DNA of 64,000 nucleotides, taken from positions 62,001 through 126,000 of the forward strand of contig JAOVVO010000088.1 in NCBI GenBank assembly GCA_028564675.1. The letters are read 5' to 3'. A model generated the notes under the pieces. It saw only the letters and a program-made list of their open reading frames with translations, had not been told where the DNA came from and did not search any database. The position numbers and the translations under genes were made by a program. The DNA is from Onchocerca lupi. Lineage: Eukaryota; Nematoda; Chromadorea; Rhabditida; Onchocercidae. Shown here piece after piece: positions 38,182-50,539 of this stretch (within the stretch, counting starts at the first letter, position 1; each line of letters starts with the position of its first letter).

Positions 38182-39922
38182 ATGGTGAGTAATGGCCCAT
38201 ATCCATACAATATTTTTGGACCGCAGCCATCATTCGCTTATACTTCGGCACCTGTGTTTCCTGGATATCTGAATCCGCCAACCAATACTACAACTAAGTA
38301 ATTTTTCCTCTCTTGCAGTATAATAACGATAATGGAAAGACAAAAGATAAGAGTATTTAATATCGTGTTTATAAAATTTGAATTTAGCGATCCAAATCGT
38401 AAAGTGACAGGACGACGGGAACGAACAACATTTAATCCTATGCAGCTCTCTTATCTAGAATCAGTATTTAAGCAAACCCACTATCCGGATGTTTATCATC
38501 GTGAACAAATTGCGGAAAAAATTGGACTTCAGGAATCTCGAATCCAGGTATAAAATTTTTGCTTCTCTTTGAAGAAGGTATTTGAGTTGAATTTTAATTC
38601 AAATTCACGCTTCAAATTCAATTTTAATTTAATCATCAATTTAGAGTTTTTTGCCTGACAAAAAGCAAATAATGTAATTTTGTTTCAAACTTTCTCTGTT
38701 CCTTTAAGCTTTCCTTCAAACTTTGTAACTTTTCAATACTGTTTATTTGAAAGGTATGGTTTAAAAATCGTCGAGCAAAAGATCGTCAACAAAAACGGAT
38801 GATGCAAGCACGACATAATCATGATCGATGTAGTAGTCATACAGAAACGCCTCCTCCAGAACCAGATAAAAGTGAATCAAGTGCACAGAAGAATATTTCA
38901 CCACTTTTAATCCCGGGTACTGCGGAATTTAACCTGAAAATTGGAAATAAGTAAGTATAACTTTCATTGCAAGTCCATAAAAACCATATTGTTAACGAGT
39001 TTTTCAAGTTTGTTAGCAGATTTTGTATATCTCGTTTGAATGAATAGCAATGTAAAAGTAACTCAGAAATTTCAAGAACCGAGAATTTGTTTAAAAATTG
39101 CAGTTCAGAAAATACGGTCAAGGAGGAGCATCCGTTGAGAACGGTATATCCAACACATCCAGCAAATTTAGCTGGTATGTTTATTTTGTGTGAAAATTTC
39201 ATGTTTCTGATATTCTTGATTTTCTTATGGCTAGTTAGAGAGATATCGTTAAAGCTCCAAGACTACTTACTTCGATCTTTTGCAATTTCCACAGTCTTCC
39301 AATTTCGTCTTTTCAAGATCATTTACCATTTAACAGACAAACATATTTAAGAATTTCTATTTGTTCATGCAATACATAGGAATAATTCATTGAGAAGAAA
39401 CTCGGTAATTTTTAGCAGTAATAAAAGAAGTTTAATTTCTATTTGATAATTATTTAACTAGAAATATTCTTTGCTAATATACTTGGGAGCAGAATGGACT
39501 CTTCTTGTTTTATCAGATATTTCACAGATTAAATCAAATATCAATTACAGGTATTTGCTCCAGCGTGGGTCATTTAAGGGAAATGAGAAGTGAGGGCAAA
39601 TTCAGTTGTGATTATAATTACTATGGAGTTCTCATGAAATTGTGTGAAAAATTTGAAATAGTATAATAGGCAATTTTCTTTTTTAGGTTGGTCACCAGCG
39701 TATTCATTGAGTGCACAATCTGCAGCTGCATATATGCCAAGTGCAAGTCATGCACGCGGTGCATGCGGTTTTAGTTTAAGCGGTACAAGCGCACCGCCTT
39801 ATTATCCATATCAGGGTGACCTCTACAATCCTTATGCTCAGAGTAATGCTGCTGCAGCTACTTATTCGTATCCGCAAATGTTCAACTCACTCAATAATGA
39901 TTTACAAAGGCCCGCAAGTTAA
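38182..39922 (+). CDS. Otx-type K50 paired-like homeobox gene, ceh-36/ceh-37-like (copy 2)
   Basis: A second nuclear homeodomain factor, about 259 residues. Exons: 38182-38297, 38388-38547, 38754-38950, 39104-39174, 39687-39922; all junctions keep frame. The homeodomain spans residues 47-106 (GRRERTTF ... QVWFKNRRAKDRQQ) with Lys at position 50 (K96). It matches copy 1 at 44 of 60 homeodomain positions, including LQESRIQ and HYPDV. The N-terminus begins MVSNGPYPYN, parallel to MVYGSVPFNP in copy 1, which supports both starts. GWSPAYS (exon 5) resembles the WSP motif found C-terminal to the homeodomain in Otx proteins and is absent from copy 1. The C-terminus is rich in Tyr, Ala, Ser and Pro. 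A TTTTCAG at 38121-38127 is a likely trans-splice acceptor, giving a 54-base leader. Role by family: specification and identity of sensory neurons; not shown by the sequence itself. Confidence 0.88.
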
Positions 39923-39929
39923 ATCATTA

Positions 39930-41740
39930 TATTAAATCATATGTTAATTAACTATGTGTAATTAATAATGTTTGAATTTTCGCCGTTTTTCTGAATTTCA
40001 TTCAAAATGCTGTGTATATGCATAAAAATCGATTGATAAATTTACTATTTTCTAATTAAATGGAGAATATTACGAGAATGCTATTGCTCGAGAAATTATT
40101 CGCAAAAAATTTCCACCGATAAATTGCGTTTATTACTTCGTTATGAGTTTATTTTTTCCAGTTATCAATCGATTTTGCCATTCATGAATTATGCTCGCAA
40201 ATTATTTTTCCCAAACATTAATTGTCGCTCATTACTTTGTTTTAGATAGTTTTTTTTGCTGTTAAACAAACGAAATTCATAGTTCTAAAAATATTGTGAA
40301 ATTCTCCATGCGAAAAAATTTGCGAATGAAAATGAAATAAATAAAAACTAATAATAAATCGAAACGAAGAAGAAAAATTCGTTTGTCCTAGAACTATTAT
40401 CTGCAAGCTGAATTACTATTAATTTACTAAAAATCATTGAACGAATTCGATTGCTTCATTCTAATTACTTCTCAATTTACCTAATATTTCTGTTAACTAT
40501 TAATTGTTTCATTCAATATATACCATTAAATCGAATAAAAATGCCATTATAAGTTGGCAAGATGCTAAGAATTTAATTTATTATTTATTGCAAATTCTTA
40601 TTGAATCACTACTTACTTCATTAATTTTCTCCCAATATTTACATTTATTCATTATTTTTTCATTTTTCTCCAATGAATTAGACCTATTCGTAAGGTGTTT
40701 TCTTTTATTGAATTGTGAATGTTTGTGTGTGTGTGTGTGTATAACTGATTCTAAATAATTTGTTACCTTATGTCGAACCAATCCAGTATTTTTTCTTGAA
40801 ACTATTTTGAAACTGCTAATAGTTCCGATTTTTTCGAGTAACTTTAATAATTACTGCATTGCAAATGATGTAATTTGAGATTACTCTGTTTTTCTTAATT
40901 TTTTCCCATCAGTATAAGTAAAGAGTTCAATGTTTTGTCTAATTTTTTGAATTAATTGCTTTAGTCGTCTCTTTTAGTGCTATTAATACCATTTTATAAA
41001 TCTATTTAAGTAGATTGACGATGCTCAATTACTCTGATTCATTTAATTCCAGAAATTGGCAAATGAAAAAGTGAATTGCTTAGTTTTTGCAGTAGCGATA
41101 GTTTGAAAAAAAATTAAATTTGCGCTCGAACCTCAGAAAGTCTCAAGATCTGCGACAGCCTTAGAATTTCATTCGGCTCATACCATTTTCAATTCAAAAT
41201 AGTTTGCAGATTCTTTGAAATATACAGTACAACGTAAGAATTACTACAGTGGTTGTTGCATCACAGCAGTGGTTGATTTATGAATAGCTTCCGCTTTTGA
41301 TGGCATAATTTCCTCCTGCTGAATCAATGCATATGCAAGAGGTCAACCAATATACTGACCTCGAATTTCGATTGTGAAAATTATCGTTACCATTAATATC
41401 CTTCGACTTCATGTTAAAAATAATGAAACAGATTATTTGACGATACCAACTGTTAAATAAAAGTTTCTTGAAAGGTCAGCATGTTTTTGTCTTCCCAATT
41501 TTGGCCAAATCTTCAAATTCTATCTACATGAAAGTCGGTAAATTTCATCGAATTTCATCTTGTTCCTGTAGTATTTTTTATCTTTTTATAGAACTTTTAG
41601 CTATTTTAATGAACTTTCCATGGATCAATATCTTATAGAGCTATCAAAAGATGACCGCTTTTTTTCTGCATTTAGCACTCTCGAAGGATGATAAGCCGAA
41701 GTCGAACAAAAGATGGAAAGAAAAATGAAGGGTCGTTGAC
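39930..41740. other. Downstream region of homeobox copy 2
   Basis: AT-rich, with no gene supported. A short (GT)n run at about 40722-40741 is the only clear repeat. Confidence 0.45.
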
Positions 41741-41747
41741 TTAACAG

Positions 41748-42174
41748 ATTTTTTTGCATATTGAAGCAGAAAAGAAAGAATCGGTTAAAAGAGAATCTTG
41801 TTTGATTCCTCTGGAAGGTACTTGAAATTGGCAAGAGCAAGCTGATTGGTGGTGCAACGGAAAACACTTCACAAGCAAGAAGTATGCAAGAAAAAGTTGC
41901 CGACATAAGGTAAGACAAATAAAAATATGGTACCAAAACAGACCTATCCGAATATTCGCCTGAAATTAAAGAGTCATCCTTCTATTTAAAGCAATCACAG
42001 AGAGGGAAACGTCAGCAGAGCAGGTGATATTAGAAAGCACTCGTTTGCACTTTTGTCGTACTTCAGGACACCTTTTGCATCCTTGTTTTCCCACTTCTAC
42101 ACGATTTGTGATATCAAAAATCAAGCCCTCTATTGCACTGCAGTGGAAAAAACGGATAAATATTTGAGCTAAGC
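41748..42174 (+). CDS. Low-confidence gene fragment, strand not settled
   Basis: On the plus strand three open segments join in frame through GT-AG sites: about 41748-41816 (LHIEAEKKESVKRESC), 41941-42023 (DLSEYSPEIKESSFYL) and 42067-42174 (TPFASLFSHFYTICDI, stop TAA). No start exon was found. The opposite strand is also attractive: a pyrimidine-rich TTTTTTCCACTGCAG acceptor near 42140 opens AIEGLIFDITNRVEVGKQGC, and another open stretch occupies 41625-41936. Composition is less AT-rich than the flanks, so something here is probably transcribed and translated, but I cannot tell which strand. No family was recognised on either. Confidence 0.25.
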
Positions 42175-42179
42175 TTTTC

Positions 42180-45100
42180 ATGATTTTCAGAAAATGATGA
42201 TAATATTCAAGTAAATAAAAGCGAGAAAACCAACAAATAGGAAATTTAACAACTGACATATTTCACAAGATACCAAGTGTTTATTAATTAAGCGAATGGA
42301 TAAATCAGTAGCAAATCAATAAATCAGCTCCTAATAATCTGTTCCATTCTCTTAATTAAATTATTTATATATTTTTCTTATCATACTAATTAAATCAATT
42401 TAATGAGATTCTTTTTTCATTGATTCATTGAATTTTTTTTTTTAAGTTTCCAGAATATTAAATGAATATTTTCAAAAATTATATCTATGGATTCTTTCTA
42501 AATTCAAATGACAAAATTCAGTGACATAGGATTGATAGAAGTTTACAATGCGGAATAAAAAATAGAAGTTCAAGAATGAACATTACTGAATTTCTGTTTC
42601 ATTTCCTTAATTAAATTATCTATAATAAATTACTTATAATATCTCTTCTGCTATGATCTACTTATATTGCAAGTTTCTCTTCATTTTCATTTTTAAAATA
42701 ATTTTTGAATGTAAGCCTAATGATTTCAAGTCACAGAACAGAAACACGAGAAGAAACTTGTTTTCATTCTAAATCTTAGTTTCACGTATTATTAACAACT
42801 TATTACGGTATTACGGTACAATTTAGAGGGCTTCGACAATGGAATTAAAAGAAGGCACCGACAAGTGGTACTCTTCAGAATCAGTACCGCTGTTGCAATC
42901 GAGCACAATAGGAGGTGTCTCACACACTGAACTTCTTGTAAAGGATACCTGCATCTTCCAATTAATATCACTGAACCGGAATTTATCTCTAGTTTCTTAA
43001 ACTTCCCCTTCCCCTTCCCCTTAAACTTCCTGAAACCTATCTTTGGTTGCAACGAACAGTACCACCTATTCATCATTGCAGTTATCAAAAAGTGAGAATT
43101 GCATTTGAGATTTGATACTAAAGCGGATCATTATGCTTTTTGATATCATTTTTAATAAAATTAAAACACATATTCGAGGCGTCAACTTCAACAGGAAACT
43201 TTCATGGATGCATTTGAAATTTATATTACATTTTTCTCACAGTCATCTGTCTAGCTTTTTCAAATTTAACTACTTGATACTTGAAGTAAAATATAGTAGT
43301 GAATTGGAAATGATTTTATGCCGTATATCAATAAATCTTCAAGACAAATCATGAAAAATTAGCAATGTCTTGATTGATTTCTCATCTGAACGCTGAGCCG
43401 AAGAATCGGAGATTCAGAAAGACAAGTAATAATTGACATTTGTTATATTAATTTGCTATATCTTAGATTATTTACCGGTATTAGTCAGAAATGATTGCAT
43501 ACAAAGTCGAGCCGCTTTAGTGTACATTGCGGATTTAGGATTCCATTCTAAGACGAATTGCTTAGGACCATTGTGTCTTGATTGATCAACACAAAATTTG
43601 ACGAAATATTCTTGACTGTTCTGTCTCTCCTCTCATTTTCCAAAAAAATTAATTCAAATTTAAATTTGAAAATACTGAAGCAAACTCTTTTTTATAAAAT
43701 TATCAATAATCATAAAAATTATGGTAATGATGAGTTTGTGCATGAAGGTTATGAGTAATTACAATATATAAGAATTATAATTTGACTTCAAATTATTTCA
43801 TCCATTTTCTATATTCATATAATCTTATACCAATTTTATTTCTTAAATGTTAATATTCGCACACGACATGCGATACAGAGGCGTTTTCAACACCTTTACT
43901 ACACATTTTTTTCATTTTTCGAGCTATGCTTGGCTCATTCCATATTATTCGCAGACTGAGATAAAGCATGATAAAGAATGATGCAGTGGAGACAATATAA
44001 ATTAATTGAAAATCGCAAGGATAGAAAAGTAACAGAAAAATAATAAATTAAATTAACAATTTTCTTAAGCTTAAGATATGTTTATAACTGATTTCAAACC
44101 GGTTCTTTCAAATTTTTTGATGCGATAAAAGAAGAATAAATAGCAATAAAAGAGAAGATAGCAATTTAATAATATAAGTTTAAAAGCATATACGTGAGAT
44201 AAATGAAATAATTGGTAAAAAATGACAAAATGATAAATGATAAAGCAATTATAAAAGGATAAAAGAGATCATTTTCTTATAGCCTAACCGGCGAATTCTT
44301 TCTCAGTTAATGCATGAAAACAAATGCTTTGCTAATCCGTGCACTCAAAATATGAATATCCGTGGACACATGAAGAACTGTAGCGACATGAATATTTCAA
44401 GATCCGATAAGTCTTCTTAGAATGAAAGGTCACACCTTTGAGTTCGTTTTCTTCCGCTCCTCTATTAACGAAAGAACTGACATCTGTTTTATTTCATGAA
44501 ATTCCAACCATATAGACTTATTTCTGTTATCCAAAAATGTGAAATCCATTGTTTAAGAAATTTATTTCTGAAATGCAAAACTTGATCAGCGACAAAGTAT
44601 TACATAAGCAGTTCGAAAAATGATAAATAATTAATTAATTTAAGTTATTAAGAGTATTGACTGTAAAGCAAACATAAAACTTCTGTCATCCAATTATTAT
44701 TGCTATTAATGATAGCAGCACGAATGTATAATTAGTCATTTACATTCATTGCATTCAGAAAAAAGCATAATATCCCTAAAACAATCATTCCTTTCAATTC
44801 ATCTCCAGCAAGTGATAGAATTTTATTGGCTTATTGTTTCAATTTCGTAGCATTCCCATATTGTCATTTTCGATCCATTGATATTCTTCTAAGTCCCTAT
44901 TTCATGATGACAATTCTATTTATTTTACTTCCAAATTTTGTCCTGTTTGAAAATCAAAATCGTTTTAATTTTATCCAATTAAATTTGATTGCTCTAATTC
45001 AATCCATTCAATTTCTACTCGTTTCAAATCAATTAAATTCAAAGTGCTTTTAAAACGATTTGCACCAATATAGAAGATATAAATGAAATATTTAGGGTTC

Positions 45101-46170
45101 AATGTCTGTTGAGAGCTTCTGACCCCAGTTAAACCCATTGCAACATGAAGGGTAAAAAGCGATTGTTCCTTCGTCATTCTGAGAACTGTCATTTTCAACT
45201 AACATTTTCGCTCTTCTTCACTCATCCACCTATCGTCAATGTTTGCGTAAGCAAGCTTCTGCGTTCGAACGCAAATACATTTTACGCAATCGACCTTTCG
45301 CATAGCTTTAAATAATCTTTATTAGAAGATAGTCAAAAGAACCTTTTCCGATCACGTTTTTCATAAAAATGCACTTTTCAATGCAAATATTTACATTTTA
45401 TTTGCCGCGTAAATATCATTGCAATCCCAATCAAAAGTTGCAATCTCAGTCACACTAAAGTTAGTGTAAGTTCTTCTGATTTCCTTTTGCTATACAACAA
45501 GCACAAGATTCAAAATAAGTATGAGAAGTGAGCGAATTTGAACCTCTCTCATTTCCTGACAGATGTTAATTAGAGACCCATAAAGAGGATAAACAGTTTT
45601 TAAAAAATAAAGAGGAGACAAAAATCTTCCTTCTCCCAATTCTTCTTGTTCTAATCATTTGTTTCGGACAGAAAAAACGCTGAAACCAGTGGAAATACTT
45701 GTTGTATATAGAGTACTTGAAAAACTAATACATACTTTTGAAGATTAGCCACAAAACCTTCAGTCAAATTGAAGAATTCGTATCAACAACTATGCCAAAC
45801 TTAAACTTCTTTTCTTTTGCAAATCCAGTTTCACAATTACTTAAACTCTATTTCACAAGCAATAGGAATCCCTGTTTACATAAATCTCTATCTCCTTAAA
45901 ATTATCGAGCATTTAAGGAACTCCGCAGTACCCGATTTGAAATTTTATCAACGTGAAAGGCAACAAAATTTATGAATGAACATATAAAACAATAAAATTA
46001 TTGAAAAAAATGTTCGCAACATTTGAAAAATTCAAATAAAGGAAAAACAATACGAAAAAATTACAAATACAAAGCAACAATGCAGAGAATGCATTGGAAA
46101 TTGTGAACATACTTCAAGTTTCAGAACTTTAAAGCAGAGACACTATTCTTCGAAACAATGAGAACATTGA
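42180..46170. other. Intergenic DNA with one coding-like patch
   Basis: Mostly AT-rich and featureless. At 42840-42938 the plus strand reads MELKEGTDKWYSSESVPLLQ and onward to a possible GTAAAG donor, with a TTTAG acceptor just before it; it looks coding-like but has no partner exon that I could find. No other gene is supported. Confidence 0.3.
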
Positions 46171-46180
46171 GAATACGGAA

Positions 46181-47535
46181 TTAGGAACCACTATGAATTT
46201 CACTTGATTTTTCATCAGAATTCAGCGAATCCTTCAAGTCAGCATTTTCCTGTCCTTCTTCCTCTTCATCATTAAGATTACGACTACCTGCAATTCAAAT
46301 CTTCCTATAAACAAAATTCCTTTTTCTAATGACATTTAGTATAATCAACATTTATTTTATAATGATACCTAAGAAGCATAAAATATACTCTCATAGATAA
46401 TTAGCTATATGTGTATTTAAGAAATACGGAAACAAATACAGATTCAAGATAAGACGACAAATTTACTTTTGAAGCATTCCGTTCGAATAACACACTTCAT
46501 AAAATTCATGAACTCTGTCGCACAAGCTCCTTCATTTAATGCTGCTTCTCCAGCACTTTTCTGGCACTTTATTGCTTCACGAAATTCATATCCGCATGGA
46601 CTGGCAACTAAATGACCAACACAATGACATTCAAAATTTACACTCCCATCTGGTAGCGTCGGACCTAAATAAAAAAATTATTTAAATTATACTGGCAACA
46701 TTCCCACATAGAAAACTGAATCCTTTTAAATTCTTCAAAACAGAAGAATTTTTTGCAATTCTCGGAAAAATTCATTAAGCACTTGGTTGTATGGAAGATG
46801 CCTGCAGCAACTTTCTGAGTTGCGGAGACTGAAGTTTCAAACTCCAACCTGAATACCTGGGTTGTATTTGTCATCGAGTTCTGCATATGACATACGTGCC
46901 AATGATTCAACATAGGGATCCTGGATTGGTTCATCATATTCTTCTTCCGTTATTCTGTGAATCTAAACATTGGATAACATGTTCTTATACTATTAATTGA
47001 CAAGATGCATTTCTAACATATATATTCTACAAGTTAAGAACGCCACTACCCGCTTGACAAGTCTTGTAATTTTGACTGTGATTTTATTATATGCTGAAAG
47101 TAAACTGGCATAGCTCTGGACTAATGAAAGCAGACAGCAAAAGATGTATTTAAAAATTAGGGAGATGATTACACAGAAATACCAACCTTGACTAACTTTT
47201 AACAAAAAACTATAAAATTTAGAATGGGAAATGAACTTAAATGTGATAGAGAAGTTCCCGATAATTCTCGGACTCCTTAATGAAGCACTTATTTTTTCAG
47301 CTTATAAACCGAATTAAAGCTCTCTTGCACTGTCAAATCTCGCAGTGAAAACTATCTGAGGATCCCCAAACTAAGTTGGGACTTTCTACAAGTAAAAATC
47401 AATCTACGGTGAAATGAAAGGGTGATGAAAATTTTAAAAACATACCACATCTCCTTCACCTGCACCATCATTCATTTCCCAGGGCTTCCATGATACCCCA
47501 AAAAGCTGTCTCCCCAACGACTTTAATCGATCCAT
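46181..47535 (-). CDS. CHCHD4: CHCHD4/MIA40 mitochondrial import oxidoreductase, CHC variant
   Basis: In the mitochondrial intermembrane space MIA40 traps incoming cysteine-rich proteins by forming disulphides and is reoxidised by ALR/Erv1. Minus-strand exons: 47535-47446, 46962-46857, 46664-46467, 46287-46181; all in frame, 166 residues. The core aligns well with human CHCHD4: TLPDGSVNFECHC (human ILPNGNINWNCPC), then CGYEFREAIKC and CATEFMNFMKC, the twin CX9C motifs that build the helical hairpin. The tail is acidic (NDEEEEGQEN), as in the human protein. The redox motif reads Cys-His-Cys where the family has Cys-Pro-Cys. The N-terminus (MDRLKSLGRQLFG) is basic and amphipathic, which might aid targeting. 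The start ATG is the first plausible one; a weak CGCAG acceptor lies upstream at about 47593. Family call is firm; the effect of the His is unknown. Confidence 0.85.
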
Positions 47536-47544
47536 TTGGTTCGC

Positions 47545-48810
47545 AATGCAAAAATCGCGTCCAGACAAAAACGAAACCAAAAGTTTGAATTTCTGCGTCG
47601 CATGCATTCGATTCACTTGTCTAAACACTGTATAACTTAGGTGTTTCTTAACAACTTTTTCAGTCGATGACACTGATAATGAGCTAATTAAGCTTGCGAT
47701 ATCGAGATTAAGATTGTGGTACCAATAAGGCATGAAAGACCAGTTTTGAGAATCAAATCAGAAGTATCATATCATAAGTGTCATACTTATTCATGTTTTT
47801 CTTGTCATTGTCTCAAATCTAGTGACTATTTAATGGCCGGAACCTGTTCCATTCAACTGATATGATCACCTGTCAAACGCTTCTTCACTTTAAATTGATT
47901 TTTTTTCTTCCATTATACATACGCAACATTGCCCTCACACTTCACCAATTTCCTAAAATTCATGTTCAAATAAGTACAGTGAGATAGAGGTACGCCTTTC
48001 AGCTGTTCGTTGAACAATGTTAAAGAATGATTTCTCGAAAATTGCTGTAAATGTCAATGCTCTTTTATTTTACTCGTTGGTTAGAATATATTAAAATGGC
48101 TGAATTATTTTTTAGTATTTCCAGTTCTCATCTAACAGTTATTCAAATTTCAATACTTGAAAAATTGAAAAATTGCGTATTCAACTTTTAGTTTAATGCC
48201 ATTTAAATTAAAATGACTACACGCATGAGAAGAAAAGTCATCGTCATTGAAATTTCTTCCCTCATTCTTGGTTATTTCAGAAAACGATTTTCATCCATTA
48301 ATATTTTCAAGTATTTGAATGATACCATCGTTTTTTGCTGAATATAATAACTCTGACGGATAAGGAGCCATATCATGTGTTACTAAAGTTGTTTGCGTGT
48401 ACTTAGTTCAGCTTAAGATTTGATCGTCTCTTTCCTTTCCCTTTCCCGTCTCAGATTCTATCTTATTCGCCATTTCATTATTTTAAAAATTTCTGTTAAA
48501 TTAATCTCCATATTTTCAGAATTTTCAGAAATTACAAGTGGTTCGTATTGTCTATTTTCACGTCAGCAAGTTTCTACCAAGTTTCTTCTGATTATTTCAT
48601 TTTTCTTTCTGAATAACTCCATTGAAAATACACTGCCTATATTGTTTTCACAGTATATAACTCAGTTTTGCTCAACTAATCGCCATTAATCACCGCTGGA
48701 TCCAGTCCTACGCATCCATATTCAGGAAGATTGCTTTATATTGATATTTTTTTTAGAACAAAACACCCAAACGATAAGTATTGTTTTTAATCTAACTCAA
48801 AATCATAACA
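47545..48810. other. Divergent intergenic region
   Basis: Lies between the divergently transcribed MIA40 (minus) and EGF-like gene (plus), so it should contain both promoters. One copy of a short dispersed repeat is at about 48190-48235. No further gene was seen. Confidence 0.45.
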
Positions 48811-50213
48811 ATAAGAATCTATGGATAGAAGGATGGTGCTGCTGTCAATCGTTATCCTAAACGCTAGCGATCTCACTGAAAGCAATCGACGCAGAAGCCT
48901 TCGCAACATAATGTGACATTTTCATGAATATCATGAATAGTAAGCCCGTCCACATATTTAAGCAAAATCGATTGCATTTTCTGACTTCTTGAAATTTGAT
49001 TAAAATCCATCTTAGTGGATCAACTTGAGAACCTTATGGCAAATTGAAATGTACTGCATGCATGCATATGCATTAACTAATCATCTTTTTTATATCACTG
49101 ACAATAGCAATTACATTATTTTTCGTATAATTTATTTTGAAAATTTAAAGCTAAAAAAATTCAAATTCAGTTGTAATAATGGTAGTGCAATCGGTCGCCG
49201 ATGTATATGCATTAGAGGCTATAGCGGTACTCATTGCAATCGTGTCATGCACTGCAAATTTAATGAGATTCGATCGAACGGAAGGTTTCAGTTTTTGATT
49301 TGCTACTTGAAATGAATTCGAACTTGATGAATTTACTCAATATTGTCATTAATATTTCTCGAGATGGTTTTTAAAATATAGCTAGAATAGGATTCTATTT
49401 TATAAAACTTAAGCGATCATGCAAATTGAATACAAGCTTCCATCTGCAGTATTTAGAATATAAAAGCGGAAAACTTTCCCAAGTAGTAATTTAAATCCAT
49501 ATTTTCAATTCTTCATTGCATCCTTGACTGAGAAGGTAATATTAACAATGATAAGTTGTTTTCAACTGAATAGAACAAAGAAATGACAGTTGAAGCTCAA
49601 GAAAAGAACATCAAATTTTCTTTAGCTAATCGCAACTGACGTATTGAGATAGCGAATAGCATGCTATTCTTGTTAGTGTGATGGCAAGCATTTATTACAT
49701 GAAATAGAAGCATTATTATGTGAGTTTACAGTATGATGATGATCGTCAGATGGATTTAGATTCATAAATTAAGGATAAGTAGGGAAATAAAGGCGAACAA
49801 AGCCAATAAAAGGCGTAAATAAGAAGTTTCAGTTGCTTCGATTGTTCGAATGGTTGGAAAGGTACTAAATGTGACCTGATTCAATGCATTCATGGCGTGC
49901 CAGATGCAATTGGACAAAACTGTATATGTCAGAAACCATACAGTGGACAATTCTGCGAATCCTTAGAAACATCCGATGTTTACTCTTATTATAATCATAA
50001 GGTAAGGTATTTCATTTCGCCTTCAGCACTACCAATATAATTTTTTATTTATTCCTAGACGAAGACATCATCTTGCAAGATTTTTATTGTTATTTGAATA
50101 TTTTACGGAGAAATATGATCAGAATATGCCATTATGGAACATTAGGTTGTCCGCTTTAATTTAGTTCCATTCAAATTAAAATGGCTTCGCGCATGGGAAC
50201 AAAATTCTCACCG
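48190..50213. repeat. Two copies of a dispersed repeat
   Basis: CCATTTAAATTAAAATGACT at about 48199 and CCATTCAAATTAAAATGGCT at about 50168 share roughly 40 bases with scattered changes (both continue ..CGCATG.GAA.AAAA). The second copy lies in the last intron of the EGF-like gene and is preceded by ATTAGGTTGTCCG, which vaguely resembles a mariner terminal repeat. The range spans both copies; the DNA between them is not repeated. Confidence 0.45.
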
Positions 50214-50470
50214 AAATGTTTCATAATGCTGCTATACATCGGTTAACTAGAGTAAAGTGTCATTAATTTGTTCAGGTTTATAAATTTGGACCAATTGGCG
50301 CTTTATTAATATTACCACTCGTGACGATCTTGTATGGATGTGAACGAACAGCTCAGTCCCGACGAATTAAACGCGTCGAAGAGCACCTCTCCGGGCAGAA
50401 TATAATAGTTAATCGTAATAAGATATCGACATTTCTCACGGCAAAGGCAAAAAATGCCAGTAATCAATAA
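48821..50470 (+). CDS. Small EGF-like type I membrane protein
   Basis: A predicted cell-surface protein of about 189 residues. Exons: 48821-48912, 49171-49284, 49833-50001, 50276-50470; all in frame. The N-terminus MDRRMVLLSIVIL looks like a short signal sequence. Three EGF-like units follow, each with the CxC...GxxGxxC ending: CICIRGYSGTHC, CFDCSNGWKGTKC, and CICQKPYSGQFC. The last exon has a hydrophobic span GPIGALLILPLVTILYG and then a basic cytoplasmic tail of about 45 residues rich in Lys/Arg (RRIKRVEEH). AATAAA lies at 50529. The first exon is the least certain part because it uses a poor donor (AT|GTGACA). Such short EGF-membrane proteins in nematodes could act as ligands or adhesion molecules; no specific function can be assigned. 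Confidence 0.65.
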
Positions 50471-50539
50471 TATTTCATCTTTTTTCTTATTCTAAAAATT
50501 ATATTTCTCATAACAAAACGAGCATATAAATAAATCGAT

